DNA from: Actinobacteria bacterium HGW-Actinobacteria-7
GTDB taxonomy: Bacteria > Actinomycetota > Coriobacteriia > Anaerosomatales > PHET01
Assembly (NCBI GenBank): GCA_002841275.1
Contig: PHET01000003.1
Coordinates: forward strand, 99,025 to 163,024
Reading direction: 5' to 3'
DNA: 64,000 nt
The notes below the pieces were generated by a model. It did no database searches. It had not been told where the DNA came from and saw only the letters and a program-made list of their open reading frames with translations. The first letter of the stretch is position 1. Each line of letters starts with the position of its first letter. Made by a program: the position numbers and the translations under genes. Positions 24,346 through 33,108 of this stretch are shown piece after piece.

Positions 24346-25203
24346 GTGACGACTTCCTACCTCGCGACGCCTCGGGCCACGCTCGACGTCTTGCGCCGTC
24401 ATGAACTCCACACCAAGAAGCACCTCGGCCAGCACTTCCTCGTTGACGACAATGTCGTGGGCCGCATCATCGAACTTGCGGCCCTCGACCCAAGTCAGAC
24501 GGTGCTCGAAGTCGGTCCGGGGATAGGCACGCTCACTGTCGCTCTGTGCGACGCGGCCGGTGCCGTAGTTGCGGTCGAGCGTGACGAGCGTCTCGAACCC
24601 GTGCTGATTGACACCACCAGGGCGTGTGAACGCTTCGCGTTGGTGCATGCCGATGCAACCACCGTCTCTGCGCAAGAGATCGCGGCTCCCTTTGGCGCCC
24701 CCACTGCGATGGTGGCCAATCTGCCCTATCAGGTGGCCGCGACGGTGGTCCTACGCTTCTTTGAGATGCTCCCCCAGCTCGAGCAGACCACCGTGATGGT
24801 GCAGTCCGAGGTCGCCGACCGGATGACCGCCGGCCCCAATACCAAGGCGTACGGTTCCTACACCGTCAAACTCCGGCTGCTGGCACAGGCCGCGGGGCGG
24901 TTTCAGGTCGCGAGAGGATGTTTCCTGCCGCCGCCGCGTGTCGACTCGTCGGTCGTGCGCTTGGAGCGCATGGAGGCCGCCGAGGATCTGACCTTGCTCA
25001 GAGAGGCGGCGCGTCTCGCAGATGCCGGATTCGCCCAGCGTCGCAAGACCATACGCAACTCGATGCGTGCGATGCTCACGGTGTCGGACGACTCCCTTGA
25101 TGCGGCCTTCGCGGATGCGGGCATCGATGGCATGCGGCGCGCGGAGACCTTCCATCCCGGGACATTCATCGACCTTGCTCGGGCTTTTCGCTCCCAAACG
25201 TGA
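24346..25203 (+). CDS. rsmA: 16S rRNA dimethyladenosine transferase
   Basis: A 285-residue KsgA/RsmA enzyme that dimethylates A1518 and A1519 of 16S rRNA. Signature parts: KKHLGQHFLVDDNVV, SAM motif I LEVGPGIGTLT, motif II VERDERL, and the catalytic NLPYQVAATVV. Its GTG starts two bases after the yabE-like stop, with no separate ribosome site visible, implying coupled translation. Confidence 0.96.
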   Translation: MTTSYLATPRATLDVLRRHELHTKKHLGQHFLVDDNVVGRIIELAALDPSQTVLEVGPGIGTLTVALCDAAGAVVAVERDERLEPVLIDTTRACERFALVHADATTVSAQEIAAPFGAPTAMVANLPYQVAATVVLRFFEMLPQLEQTTVMVQSEVADRMTAGPNTKAYGSYTVKLRLLAQAAGRFQVARGCFLPPPRVDSSVVRLERMEAAEDLTLLREAARLADAGFAQRRKTIRNSMRAMLTVSDDSLDAAFADAGIDGMRRAETFHPGTFIDLARAFRSQT

Positions 25204-25324
25204 GTCAGAGCGTCGGCTGACTGGGCCCCGCATTGGATAATCTATCCTGATAGTGTGCCGTACGCTGGCATTTTGTCGCATTATCAGCTATAGTTACCAG
25301 TCAAATAAAAGGAGGGGTCACTTG

Positions 25325-25606
25325 ATGGACTTTGCGCGTCAGGCTGAGGTCGTTGGGCGTATACGATCCGACCTCGAAGGATTGACCGGAGCCCGCATCA
25401 GAGTCCGGGCGAATATGGGTAGGTCGAAGATTGTGGAGCGCGAGGGCGTGCTTATGCAGACGCATCCGGCGCTCTTCGTGGTTGAGGTGCAGGAGAAGCG
25501 TGAGCGCAAGGCGCGAGCGTCCTACCAGTACGTCGATGTGCTTACGGGCACGGTCGAGCTCACCCACCCTGAGAGCGGCGATTCCCTGTTTCCTTGGATG
25601 AACTAG
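25325..25606 (+). CDS. veg: Veg family protein
   Basis: A 93-residue protein from ATG 25325, with GGAGGGG nine bases upstream. The core (GARIRVRANMGRSKIVEREG ... FVVEVQE) matches Veg, a small protein of Bacillota that in B. subtilis affects biofilm matrix genes. It sits between rsmA and ispE as in Bacillus. A promoter-like pair (TGGCAT, 17 bases, TATAGT ending near 25296) lies upstream. Veg is uncommon in most Actinobacteria. Confidence 0.92.
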   Translation: MDFARQAEVVGRIRSDLEGLTGARIRVRANMGRSKIVEREGVLMQTHPALFVVEVQEKRERKARASYQYVDVLTGTVELTHPESGDSLFPWMN

Positions 25607-25687
25607 CGAAACCGGATAGCGGTCTTGTTCGAGCGCGGTACCCACAAGGAGCCGCGCTCGTTCACGTTCAGGCAGGAGATTGACACC

Positions 25688-26563
25688 GTGCCACGCGTGA
25701 TTGCCCCCGCGAAAGTAAACCTGTTTCTGGGAATCGGCTCGTTGCGCCCGGATGGCTATCATGGGCTGGTCTCGGTATTCCACGCTCTGGCGCTCGCCGA
25801 TGAGGTCGCTATCGAGCCTTCCGACCGTCTGACCCTCGAGTGCGACGCCGAGCTGGACGTGCCGCCGGAGCAGAACCTCGCCTATCGTGCCGCCGTGGCA
25901 TTCGGCGCGCAGGTCGGGCTGGAGCCCGCATTCACTATCCGGCTCACCAAGCGGATTCCGCATGGCGCAGGTCTTGGCGGAGGGTCGTCGGATGCGGCGG
26001 CAGTCATCGCCGGGCTGGCACACCTTTGGGGAATCGATCGCCAAGACGCCCGATGTGAGCTCGTGGCGGCCTCTCTCGGAGCCGATGTGCCGTTCTTCCT
26101 CACGGGGGGAGCTGCGCTCATGTCCGGTCGCGGAGACGAGCTCTCACGGGAGCTCCCCGCGATTTCAGGCGGTTCTGCGGTCCTCGTCCGTCCGCCCACA
26201 CCCGTCCCCACTGCCGAGGCGTATCGCGCGTTCGATGCTGCCCCTCTCGCCCCGGGTGAGCCATCAGCGGTCGTCATGGCGTTGGAGGCCGGCGACGTGA
26301 GGCTTCTGGCTGCTGCGCTGCAGAACAACATGGAACGAGCATCATCGGCGGTGGTGCCCGAAGTCGCAGAAGCGCTACGATGGGTTCGAGACGAGGCGGG
26401 AGTGCTCGGCGCGATCGTGGCCGGGTCGGGTTCTGCGGTGTTCGCCCTGTGCGAGGACTCGGTTGGCGCCCAAGCGACGGTTCGTCGTGCGCAAGAACGC
26501 GGGTGGTGGTCTGTGGCAACGCATCTCGTCGCACACGGTGCGACGGTGATCAGTGAGGGGTAG
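25688..26563 (+). CDS. ispE: 4-diphosphocytidyl-2-C-methyl-D-erythritol kinase
   Basis: A 291-residue GHMP kinase of the MEP isoprenoid pathway. It opens with APAKVNLFLGIGSLRPDGYH and has the ATP loop IPHGAGLGGGSSDAAAV and motif 3 GAIVAGSGSAVFALC. GTG 25688 has CAGGAG nine bases upstream. The nucleotidyltransferase gene begins 3 bases after its stop. Confidence 0.95.
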   Translation: MPRVIAPAKVNLFLGIGSLRPDGYHGLVSVFHALALADEVAIEPSDRLTLECDAELDVPPEQNLAYRAAVAFGAQVGLEPAFTIRLTKRIPHGAGLGGGSSDAAAVIAGLAHLWGIDRQDARCELVAASLGADVPFFLTGGAALMSGRGDELSRELPAISGGSAVLVRPPTPVPTAEAYRAFDAAPLAPGEPSAVVMALEAGDVRLLAAALQNNMERASSAVVPEVAEALRWVRDEAGVLGAIVAGSGSAVFALCEDSVGAQATVRRAQERGWWSVATHLVAHGATVISEG

Positions 26564-26566
26564 CCG

Positions 26567-27325
26567 GTGAAGGTCGATGCGGTGGTGTTGGCCGGTGGGG
26601 ACGGCGAGGTCATCGACCCAGCTGTGCATATCAAAGGATTGGTCCCGATCGCAGGCAAGCCCATGGTCGAATGGGTCGTCGACGCTCTCCGCGCCGCGAC
26701 TACCGTGGCAGAGATCGCCGTTGTGGTTCCCACGGCAGAGAATCTGGGAGCGTGGGCCGACAAGGTCGACAAGCTCGTTGTCAGCGACGCACGGTTCATC
26801 GACAACGCCATAGCCGGGATCGACTCTTTTCGCAACGACCGTCACGTGCTGTTGACGACGGGCGATCTGCCAGCATTGACGCCCGAGGCCGTGGATGACT
26901 TCGTGACTCAGTCCCTCGAAGCCGACGCCGATTTCAGCTACCCGCTGGTTCGTGAGGCCGATGTGCTCGAGCAGTTCCCCGGATCGAAGCGCACGTTCGT
27001 CAAGATCGTTGGCGGACCGGTCACTGGTGGCAACATGATGGTTCTCGCGCCGGCGCTCGCAGCTTCCGCGCGGGAGATCGGCCAGCGCTTCTTTGAAACG
27101 CGTAAGAACCCCCTGAAGATGGCGGGCGTCGTGGGTGTGCCGTTCGTGGTCAAGATGGCATTGGGGAGGCTCGACCCGACTGACGTCGAGCGCAAACTGG
27201 GTCAGCTCCTGGGTGGCAAGTGTGCGGCGATCTACACGTCTCACGCGTCGATAGGCGCCGATGTCGACAAACCACTCGATGTAATTGTGTCTGAAAGGGT
27301 GCTCTACGAGCGTAATAAGGGGTAG
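26567..27325 (+). CDS. MobA-like nucleotidyltransferase family protein
   Basis: A 252-residue protein with a GT-A/NTP-transferase start (VDAVVLAGGDGEV ... HIKGLVPIAGKPMVEWVVDAL) and a metal-site-like segment (VLLTTGDLPALTPE). The usual LAGGxGxRM lacks its Arg, as in several MobA-like relatives. It follows ispE by 3 bases, taking the place of purR in the Bacillus order. The substrate cannot be read from the sequence; a CTP- or GTP-using cofactor or cell-envelope enzyme is possible. Confidence 0.82.
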   Translation: MKVDAVVLAGGDGEVIDPAVHIKGLVPIAGKPMVEWVVDALRAATTVAEIAVVVPTAENLGAWADKVDKLVVSDARFIDNAIAGIDSFRNDRHVLLTTGDLPALTPEAVDDFVTQSLEADADFSYPLVREADVLEQFPGSKRTFVKIVGGPVTGGNMMVLAPALAASAREIGQRFFETRKNPLKMAGVVGVPFVVKMALGRLDPTDVERKLGQLLGGKCAAIYTSHASIGADVDKPLDVIVSERVLYERNKG

Positions 27326-27410
27326 GATTGTCCTGTCAGGGCGCGAAGTACGGTTCTGACGGGGCGATGGGGGTCGCTCGGCCACAAAGAGTTCTACGCA
27401 AGGGGGAGTC

Positions 27411-27728
27411 GTGAAGATCACCAAAGTAACGTTGCGGCCTGTTGCCATGAACAAGGTCGTCGCGATTGCGAGCATCGTCATCGACGACTGTTTCGTGATC
27501 CACGATCTCCGTGTCGTCAACGGCGACAAAGGGCTGTTCGTGGCGATGCCGTCGCGCAAGTTGCCTAACGGCGACTTCCGGGATATCTGCCACCCTATCT
27601 GCACAGACGCGCGCACTGACATCCAGGAATCCGTGCTGGCACAGTTTGAAGCAGAAGGCGGCGCGTCGGCCTTCGAAGCTGCGGCGCTGGTTCTCTCGGA
27701 CGAAGAGGTCTCTGTCGCCAGCGTCTGA
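27411..27728 (+). CDS. spoVG: SpoVG family RNA/DNA-binding regulator
   Basis: A 105-residue protein from GTG 27411 with AGGGGGAG just upstream. The core (KITKVTLRPV, IVIDDCFVIHDLRVV, GLFVAMPSRKLPNGDFRDI, HPI) is unmistakably SpoVG, a regulator in Bacillota that binds nucleic acids and affects sporulation, cell division and virulence. It is rare in Actinobacteria. No sporulation gene is seen in this window. The position before glmU is conserved. Confidence 0.95.
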   Translation: MKITKVTLRPVAMNKVVAIASIVIDDCFVIHDLRVVNGDKGLFVAMPSRKLPNGDFRDICHPICTDARTDIQESVLAQFEAEGGASAFEAAALVLSDEEVSVASV

Positions 27729-27785
27729 TGTCGCCATGTGATGAGTGATATCGTGCCTCAGGAGCGCCGATCAATGAGGTTGGTG

Positions 27786-27815
27786 TTGACGCGCCTTCGT
27801 GGCTCTCCCTACACT
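27786..27815 (+). promoter_or_regulatory. Promoter of tRNA-Gln
   Basis: TTGACG (27786-27791), an 18-base spacer and TACACT (27810-27815) place transcription start a few bases before the tRNA. The transcript may read on into glmU. Confidence 0.6.
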
Positions 27816-27827
27816 TCACGGGCACGT

Positions 27828-27901
27828 TGGGGCATCGTTCAATGGTAGGACACAGACCTTTGGAGTCTGTTATCTAGGTTCGAATCCTAGTGCCCCAGCC
27901 A
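27828..27901 (+). tRNA. tRNA-Gln (UUG)
   Basis: A 74-base cloverleaf with encoded CCA. TGGGGCA pairs with TGCCCCA, the anticodon loop CTTTGGA carries TTG at 27860-27862, and the T loop is GGTTCGAATCC. It lies between spoVG and glmU, an insertion relative to Bacillus, and its 3' end is 47 bases from the glmU start. Confidence 0.97.
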
Positions 27902-27948
27902 GTGCACCTCTTGGCCGCGACTGCGGCACCGAGCAGAGGGGACGACCT

Positions 27949-29322
27949 ATGAGCGCCACCGCCCTTATCCTCGCAGCAGGCGAGGGTACGCGTATGTACT
28001 CGGAAACGCCCAAGGTCGCACATCGTGTTCTGGGCGTGCCCATGATCCAGCTTGTGGTCCAGACGGCCCAAGAAGCGGGCTGCGATCACATCGTCGCCAT
28101 CACCGGCCACCGCGCCGACGTGGTCGAAGCGCTGATTCCCGGAGTGGAGTGCGCTCGCCAGGACCAGCAGCTGGGAACCGGTCATGCGGTCATGTGTGCC
28201 AGGGAGGCACTGGCTGGAGCTAGTGGCTCGCTGGTCGTTCTGTCCGGGGACACACCGCTCATGACGTCACAGACGATCTCCGGGCTGATCGCGCTTCGCG
28301 AATCCAGCGGGTCGGTCGCCACCCTACTGACAGCGCACGTGCCTGATCCCGCTGGCTACGGTCGTATTGTTCGAGGCCGGGACGGTCAGGTGGAAGCCAT
28401 CGTCGAAGAGAAGGACTGCTCGCCCGAGCAGCGCTCGATTCGAGAGGTCAACACCGGCACCTACTGCTTTGATGCCGCAGTGCTCTTCGCGCACCTCGAC
28501 CGGCTGACCACCGCAAACGCTCAGGGCGAGTACTACCTCACCGACATCGTCGCCTTGTTCAACTCGGAAGGCATGACCGTCTCGGCGATGGTCACCGATG
28601 ACCCGCTCGAGACCCTTGGCGTCAACACGCGCGTCCAGCTTGCCGAGGCGACAAAGGTGCTGCAGGCGCGAGTGAACCGTCGGCACCTCCTGGCAGGCGT
28701 CACCATGACCGATCCGCAACTCGTGTGGATCTCGCCGCAGGTGAGCGTGGGGCGCGATGTCGAGATACTTCCTATGACCTTTCTCACCGGTGAAACCACC
28801 GTCGCCGACGGCGTGGTGCTGGGCCCCAACACGCGCATCAGCGATTCGCAAATCGCCCGAGGGGCGGTTGTGGACTCCAGCGTGCTCGTTTCGGTCGTCG
28901 TGGGTCCCGATGCGACGGTGGGCCCCTCGGCATACCTGAGGCCGGGGACGGTTCTGGAGGCCAGGGCGAAAGCAGGTACGAGCGTTGAGATAAAGAACTC
29001 GATCGTTGGTGAGGGGAGCAAGGTCCCGCATCTCTCCTACATAGGCGACGCGACGATCGGTCGTGGTGTGAATGTGGGAGCGGGGACAATCACCTGCAAC
29101 TATGACGGTGTGTCGAAGCATCCGACGGTGATCGGCGACGGTGCGTTCATCGGCTCTGATACGATGCTGGTGGCGCCGGTTACTATCGGAGAAGGTGCGA
29201 TAACGGGTGCGGGTAGCGCCATCACGCATGACGTGCCACCCGGCGCGCTCGCAATAGAGCGTTCCGAGCAGCGCGCGATTGAGGGATGGGCTGCGCGCAG
29301 GCGTGCCACGCGCGAAGACTGA
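27949..29322 (+). CDS. glmU: Bifunctional UDP-GlcNAc pyrophosphorylase / GlcN-1-P acetyltransferase
   Basis: A 457-residue protein. The N-terminal uridylyltransferase has LILAAGEGTRMYSETPK and GTGHAVMCA. The C-terminal left-handed beta-helix shows hexapeptide repeats and the acetyltransferase motif GVNVGAGTITCNYDGVSKHP. It makes UDP-GlcNAc for peptidoglycan. GAGGGG lies about 7 bases before ATG 27949. Confidence 0.96.
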   Translation: MSATALILAAGEGTRMYSETPKVAHRVLGVPMIQLVVQTAQEAGCDHIVAITGHRADVVEALIPGVECARQDQQLGTGHAVMCAREALAGASGSLVVLSGDTPLMTSQTISGLIALRESSGSVATLLTAHVPDPAGYGRIVRGRDGQVEAIVEEKDCSPEQRSIREVNTGTYCFDAAVLFAHLDRLTTANAQGEYYLTDIVALFNSEGMTVSAMVTDDPLETLGVNTRVQLAEATKVLQARVNRRHLLAGVTMTDPQLVWISPQVSVGRDVEILPMTFLTGETTVADGVVLGPNTRISDSQIARGAVVDSSVLVSVVVGPDATVGPSAYLRPGTVLEARAKAGTSVEIKNSIVGEGSKVPHLSYIGDATIGRGVNVGAGTITCNYDGVSKHPTVIGDGAFIGSDTMLVAPVTIGEGAITGAGSAITHDVPPGALAIERSEQRAIEGWAARRRATRED

Positions 29323-29356
29323 ACGGTCCGACCCGGAAGAAGGAGCGAACGTCGCG

Positions 29357-30322
29357 ATGATGGTCGAGCAGGGTAAGCGCATGATCGTGTTCAGCGGTAC
29401 GAGCAACCCCGAGCTGGCCGAGGACGTCGCACGGCACCTGGGTATCGAGCTGGGAAACGTGAAGATCAGGAAGTTCGCGAACGGTGAGATCTACGTTCGC
29501 TTCCTTGAAAGCGTCCGGGGCTGCGACGTCTTTCTCATGCAAAGCGTTACCGCCCCGGTCAACGACTCGTTGATGGAGCTCTTGATCATGGTCGACGCTG
29601 CCAAGAGGGCCTCGTCGCGCACGATCACCGCGGTCATTCCGCACTACGGGTACGCGCGCCAGGACAAGAAGAGCGCGGCGCGAGAGCCCATTACCGCGAA
29701 GTTGGTAGCCGACCTGCTCACCACGGCGGGTGTCGATCGCGTCATCGCGATGGACCTCCATCAGGGGCAGATACAGGGGTTCTTCGACCAGCCGGTCAAC
29801 CATCTCACCGCACTGCCGATCCTCGCGGACTACTTCGAGTCGCTGAACCTCGAGAACTGCTGCGTGGTCAGCCCGGACGTCGGTCGCGCCAAGGCGTGCA
29901 AGAAGCTCTCGGATATGCTGGGCGCGAGTCTTGCGATCATGCACAAGGGCCGTCCCGAGCACAATGTTGCGGAGATCACGCACGTCATAGGTGACGTGAA
30001 AGGCAAGGTCTGCATCGTCGCCGACGACATGATAGACACGGCGGGGTCGATTACCGAAGGTGCCAAGGCCCTGATCAACTCCGGGGCGACCGCGGTGTAC
30101 GTGACCGCGACGCACGGTATCTTCTCGCCGCCCGCCTACGAGCGGATCGAGGCGGCTCCCATCATCGAAGTTGTGGTCGTGAACACCGTTCCCGTACCGG
30201 ATGAGCGCCGGCATGGTAAGATTCGCGTTCTGTCGGTTGCACCGCTGTTGGCGCACGCCGTCCAGAACGTATTCAATGACGAAAGCGTCTCGGAGCTGTT
30301 CGATCCGGATTTCCAGCTCTAG
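29357..30322 (+). CDS. prs: Ribose-phosphate pyrophosphokinase
   Basis: A 321-residue PRPP synthetase. Key parts: FSGTSNPELAEDVARHLG, KFANGEIYVRF, the metal and ATP region IPHYGYARQDKK, MDLHQGQIQGFF, and the PRPP loop IVADDMIDTAGSI. It makes PRPP for nucleotide and amino-acid synthesis. ATG 29357 is preceded by AAGGAG at 13 bases, a rather long spacing. Order glmU-prs-ctc-pth is as in Bacillus. Confidence 0.96.
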   Translation: MMVEQGKRMIVFSGTSNPELAEDVARHLGIELGNVKIRKFANGEIYVRFLESVRGCDVFLMQSVTAPVNDSLMELLIMVDAAKRASSRTITAVIPHYGYARQDKKSAAREPITAKLVADLLTTAGVDRVIAMDLHQGQIQGFFDQPVNHLTALPILADYFESLNLENCCVVSPDVGRAKACKKLSDMLGASLAIMHKGRPEHNVAEITHVIGDVKGKVCIVADDMIDTAGSITEGAKALINSGATAVYVTATHGIFSPPAYERIEAAPIIEVVVVNTVPVPDERRHGKIRVLSVAPLLAHAVQNVFNDESVSELFDPDFQL

Positions 30323-30403
30323 GCGAGCACGAGCGACCGTGGGGCAGGATTGCCTGACGGGTAGTATCTGGTCTGAGACGACACTGCTGTAAAGGAGCAC
30401 TTC

Positions 30404-31039
30404 ATGACTACATCGAATGAGATGATCGCGACTAGCCGCGATATGATCGGCAAGTCGAGCCGCAGGCTCGCGTATGTCAACCAGATTCCGGCCGTTGTGT
30501 ACGGTCCCGGCCGTGATCCCCAGTCCATCGCTGTGAACCGTCACGACTTCGAGCTGTGGCTGGCGCACCACTCCGCCGGTTCGGCCGTCATCGAGCTCAA
30601 GCTCGAAGGCGAGAAGAAGCCGCTGCACGCCATGATTCGTGAGGTCCACCACTCTCCGGTCAAGGGCAACGTGCTTCACATCGACTTCCTGGTCGTTTCG
30701 ATGGACAAGGTGACGAGCGCGACTGTGCCGCTGCACTTCATCAACGATCCCGCGGGCGTGAAGGCGGGCGGCGTTCTGACGATCAACGTCCACGAGGTCA
30801 ACCTTGAGGCCAAGCCTGCGGACATCCCGGTAAACGGCATCGAGCTCGATGTCGCTGCGCTCGAGATCGGCGATTCGTTGCACGTCTCGGACCTTGTGGT
30901 CGGTGCCGGCGTGACGATCACCGACGACCCCGAGACCATTGTGGTCGCCGTTCAGGCGCCGCGTGCTGAAGAGCCCGAGGAGACCGCAGAGACCGCTGCC
31001 GAGCCCGAGGTCATCGGTGCCAAGGACCAGTCGGAGTAA
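30404..31039 (+). CDS. rplY: 50S ribosomal protein L25, long (Ctc/TL5) form
   Basis: A 211-residue protein. The N-terminal domain (residues 12-95) binds 5S rRNA (SSRRLAYVNQIPAVVYGPG, REVHHSPVKGNVLHIDF). The C-terminal beta domain (100-185) is that of the general-stress Ctc/TL5 subtype, and the tail is acidic (EEPEETAETAAEPE). AAAGGAG precedes the ATG. Confidence 0.95.
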   Translation: MTTSNEMIATSRDMIGKSSRRLAYVNQIPAVVYGPGRDPQSIAVNRHDFELWLAHHSAGSAVIELKLEGEKKPLHAMIREVHHSPVKGNVLHIDFLVVSMDKVTSATVPLHFINDPAGVKAGGVLTINVHEVNLEAKPADIPVNGIELDVAALEIGDSLHVSDLVVGAGVTITDDPETIVVAVQAPRAEEPEETAETAAEPEVIGAKDQSE

Positions 31040-31081
31040 CGGACTGCTCTCTGTGGAGGCTTGCTGTCCCGTGTGTACGCG

Positions 31082-31648
31082 ATGACGTGGCTTGTGGTGG
31101 GGCTGGGTAATCCTGGCCCCGACTACGAACGAACCCGGCACAATGCCGGGTTCTTCGCCGTTGACCTGCTGGGGGAGAACCTTCGGGCGTCCTACTGGAA
31201 GGACGAGGCGGGCGCAAAGGTCGCGGTCGTTCGTCTGGGCGATGACGAGCTGGTGCTGGCGAAACCGCAGACGTTCATGAACGTCTCGGGATCCTCAGTC
31301 AAGAAGCTCGCCGAGAGCCACGGCGTTGCGCCGGAGGCGATCATCATCATTCACGACGACATCGATCTCGCGCCCGGACGGGTGTTGTGCAAGCGCGGTG
31401 GTGGCCACGGCGGACACAACGGTCTGCGATCGGTCCACGAGAAGCTTGGCACCGACGCGTACCTACGGGTGCGCGTGGGCGTGGGCAGGCCTCACGGTCG
31501 GATGGACCCCGCGGACTGGGTCCTCCAGCAGCTGCGGGGCTCGTCCTTCGAGGAGCTGGAGTCATCTGTCCCCACGGCGGCGCAAGCCGTGCTTCACATC
31601 ATCGAGCACGGGATAGACAGCGCAATGCAGGAGTACAACGCGGACTAG
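31082..31648 (+). CDS. pth: Peptidyl-tRNA hydrolase
   Basis: A 188-residue protein with VVGLGNPGPDYERTRHNAGF (catalytic His in the last part), LAKPQTFMNVSG and HDDIDLAPGR. It releases peptides from tRNAs dropped by the ribosome. GGAGG at 31055-31059 lies 22 bases before ATG 31082, so GTG 31073 is a possible alternative start. Last gene of the Bacillus-like block. Confidence 0.95.
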   Translation: MTWLVVGLGNPGPDYERTRHNAGFFAVDLLGENLRASYWKDEAGAKVAVVRLGDDELVLAKPQTFMNVSGSSVKKLAESHGVAPEAIIIIHDDIDLAPGRVLCKRGGGHGGHNGLRSVHEKLGTDAYLRVRVGVGRPHGRMDPADWVLQQLRGSSFEELESSVPTAAQAVLHIIEHGIDSAMQEYNAD

Positions 31649-31676
31649 TGGCTGGGCGTTGGCGTTGTGGGGGGAT

Positions 31677-32897
31677 CTAGCGGTAGCTCAGCGGGTTCTT
31701 TGGAACACCGTTGACGCGGACCTCGAAGTGCAGGTGCAGCCCGGTCGAGCTACCAGTCGTTCCCACGGTGCCGATGCGCTGGCCCCGAGTGACGCTCTGG
31801 CCCGTGCTGACCCGTATTCCGCCCGGCGCCTGGTGAGCGTAGAGCGTGGTCACGCCGTTCCCATGGTCGAGGATGACGGTGTTTCCGTACCCCCCGCGGT
31901 AGCCCGCGAAGAGGACCTTTCCCTTTCCAGCCGCTACGATCGCCCGCTCGCTCAAAGGCCAGTCTCCGCCTGCTTGCGGCCTTCCGATGTCGATTCCAGG
32001 GTGTAGCTCGCGTCCGTGGAACGGGCAGATGCGCATGCCGAAGTTCGATGTGATGCGATGCGACGAAGGAACCGGCCACGCCATTGAGCCTGCGAAGTAC
32101 CCCGAACCGTTGCCGGCGAGCAGCGTCGCGATGCGGTCAGACTCTCTCTCTTCAGCCTCTGCCAGCGCGCGCAGCCGATTGGCGTTCTTGCGGTTGTCCT
32201 TGACGAGGTCGGCCTTCTGTCGCTGGATCGACGCCTGGGAGTTCACCTTCGCCTGCCTCTGAGAGCGCAGCGCCAGGAGATCTCCTGCGACAGCAGACGC
32301 CTCGCGGCGCTTGAGGGTCATCTGTTCGAGTGAGCGATCAAGTTGGACCTTGGCTGAGGAGAGGGTGTCCTTCGTACGCTCGAGGTCAGCGGCGACGTTG
32401 TTGTTCGATTCGATGACCCGGTTCACGAGTTCCGTGCGTGAGATCAAGTCGTTGAAGTCCTGCGAGCCCAGCAACATGTCGAGGAAGAACCAGTTGCCCC
32501 GCTTGTAGGATGCCTGGACCCTTTCGGCGAGAAGGCCGCGCTGCTGGTCGTACGATGCCTGCGTCTTGTCGATCTCGCCCTGTGTGCGCTTACATTCGGC
32601 GTCCAGCTTCTCGACCTCTACCTGAAGTTTGCGCGTGCGCTTCATAGCCGCAGTGATCTTGGGGTTCAATGCGTCGGCCTCGCCCTGCAGCGCCTCGATG
32701 CGCTTGTCGAGCTCTTCGACCTCAGACGCGAGCTTGTTCGCGGTGGAGTCCGCCTGAGCTGCGAGTTTGCGCGCGCGCTCGGCTGCGGCCTGATGCTTTT
32801 CGACATCGGAAGTCGTCACACCCAGCGCAGGCGAAGCCAAGCCCAGGCACAACGAGAGGGAAAGGATGACGACGATGAACGCGCGGCTACGGTGCAT
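31677..32897 (-). CDS. Secreted M23 (LytM) peptidase with coiled-coil stalk
   Basis: A 406-residue protein with a signal peptide (residues 1-26), a coiled coil (29-265) of the EnvC/PcsB type including YKRGNWFFLDMLLGSQDF, and a C-terminal LytM domain (about 290-406) with both zinc motifs, LHPGIDIG and LHLHFEV. Intact motifs suggest an active endopeptidase that cuts peptide cross-links in the wall. GGAGG lies about 10 bases before the ATG. It is convergent with pth. Confidence 0.92.
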   Translation of the reverse strand: MHRSRAFIVVILSLSLCLGLASPALGVTTSDVEKHQAAAERARKLAAQADSTANKLASEVEELDKRIEALQGEADALNPKITAAMKRTRKLQVEVEKLDAECKRTQGEIDKTQASYDQQRGLLAERVQASYKRGNWFFLDMLLGSQDFNDLISRTELVNRVIESNNNVAADLERTKDTLSSAKVQLDRSLEQMTLKRREASAVAGDLLALRSQRQAKVNSQASIQRQKADLVKDNRKNANRLRALAEAEERESDRIATLLAGNGSGYFAGSMAWPVPSSHRITSNFGMRICPFHGRELHPGIDIGRPQAGGDWPLSERAIVAAGKGKVLFAGYRGGYGNTVILDHGNGVTTLYAHQAPGGIRVSTGQSVTRGQRIGTVGTTGSSTGLHLHFEVRVNGVPKNPLSYR

Positions 32898-33108
32898 GGC
32901 TCCATTTCCTCCGGTTGGCTGCTGTGACGTAGGGTGCGATGGCCGCCGGAAGGCGCAGTACGCCGTCGAGTATAGCAGCCCCCGCGTGCTGGCTCAACGC
33001 GAGCGAGAGAACAGGTGCCGGCGGCGCGCACACTGTCGCGACTGCAGGGTATACTCTTTCGCACCCATCCCCGTCCCTTTCGGGCACTCGGACCAATCGG
33101 AGGGTTTC

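Noticed and set aside
29222..31141. A 639-codon open frame on the minus strand opposite prs and rplY
   Set aside because: It mirrors strongly recognised plus-strand genes, has a His/Arg/Asp-rich composition typical of antisense frames in GC-rich DNA, and shows no domain.
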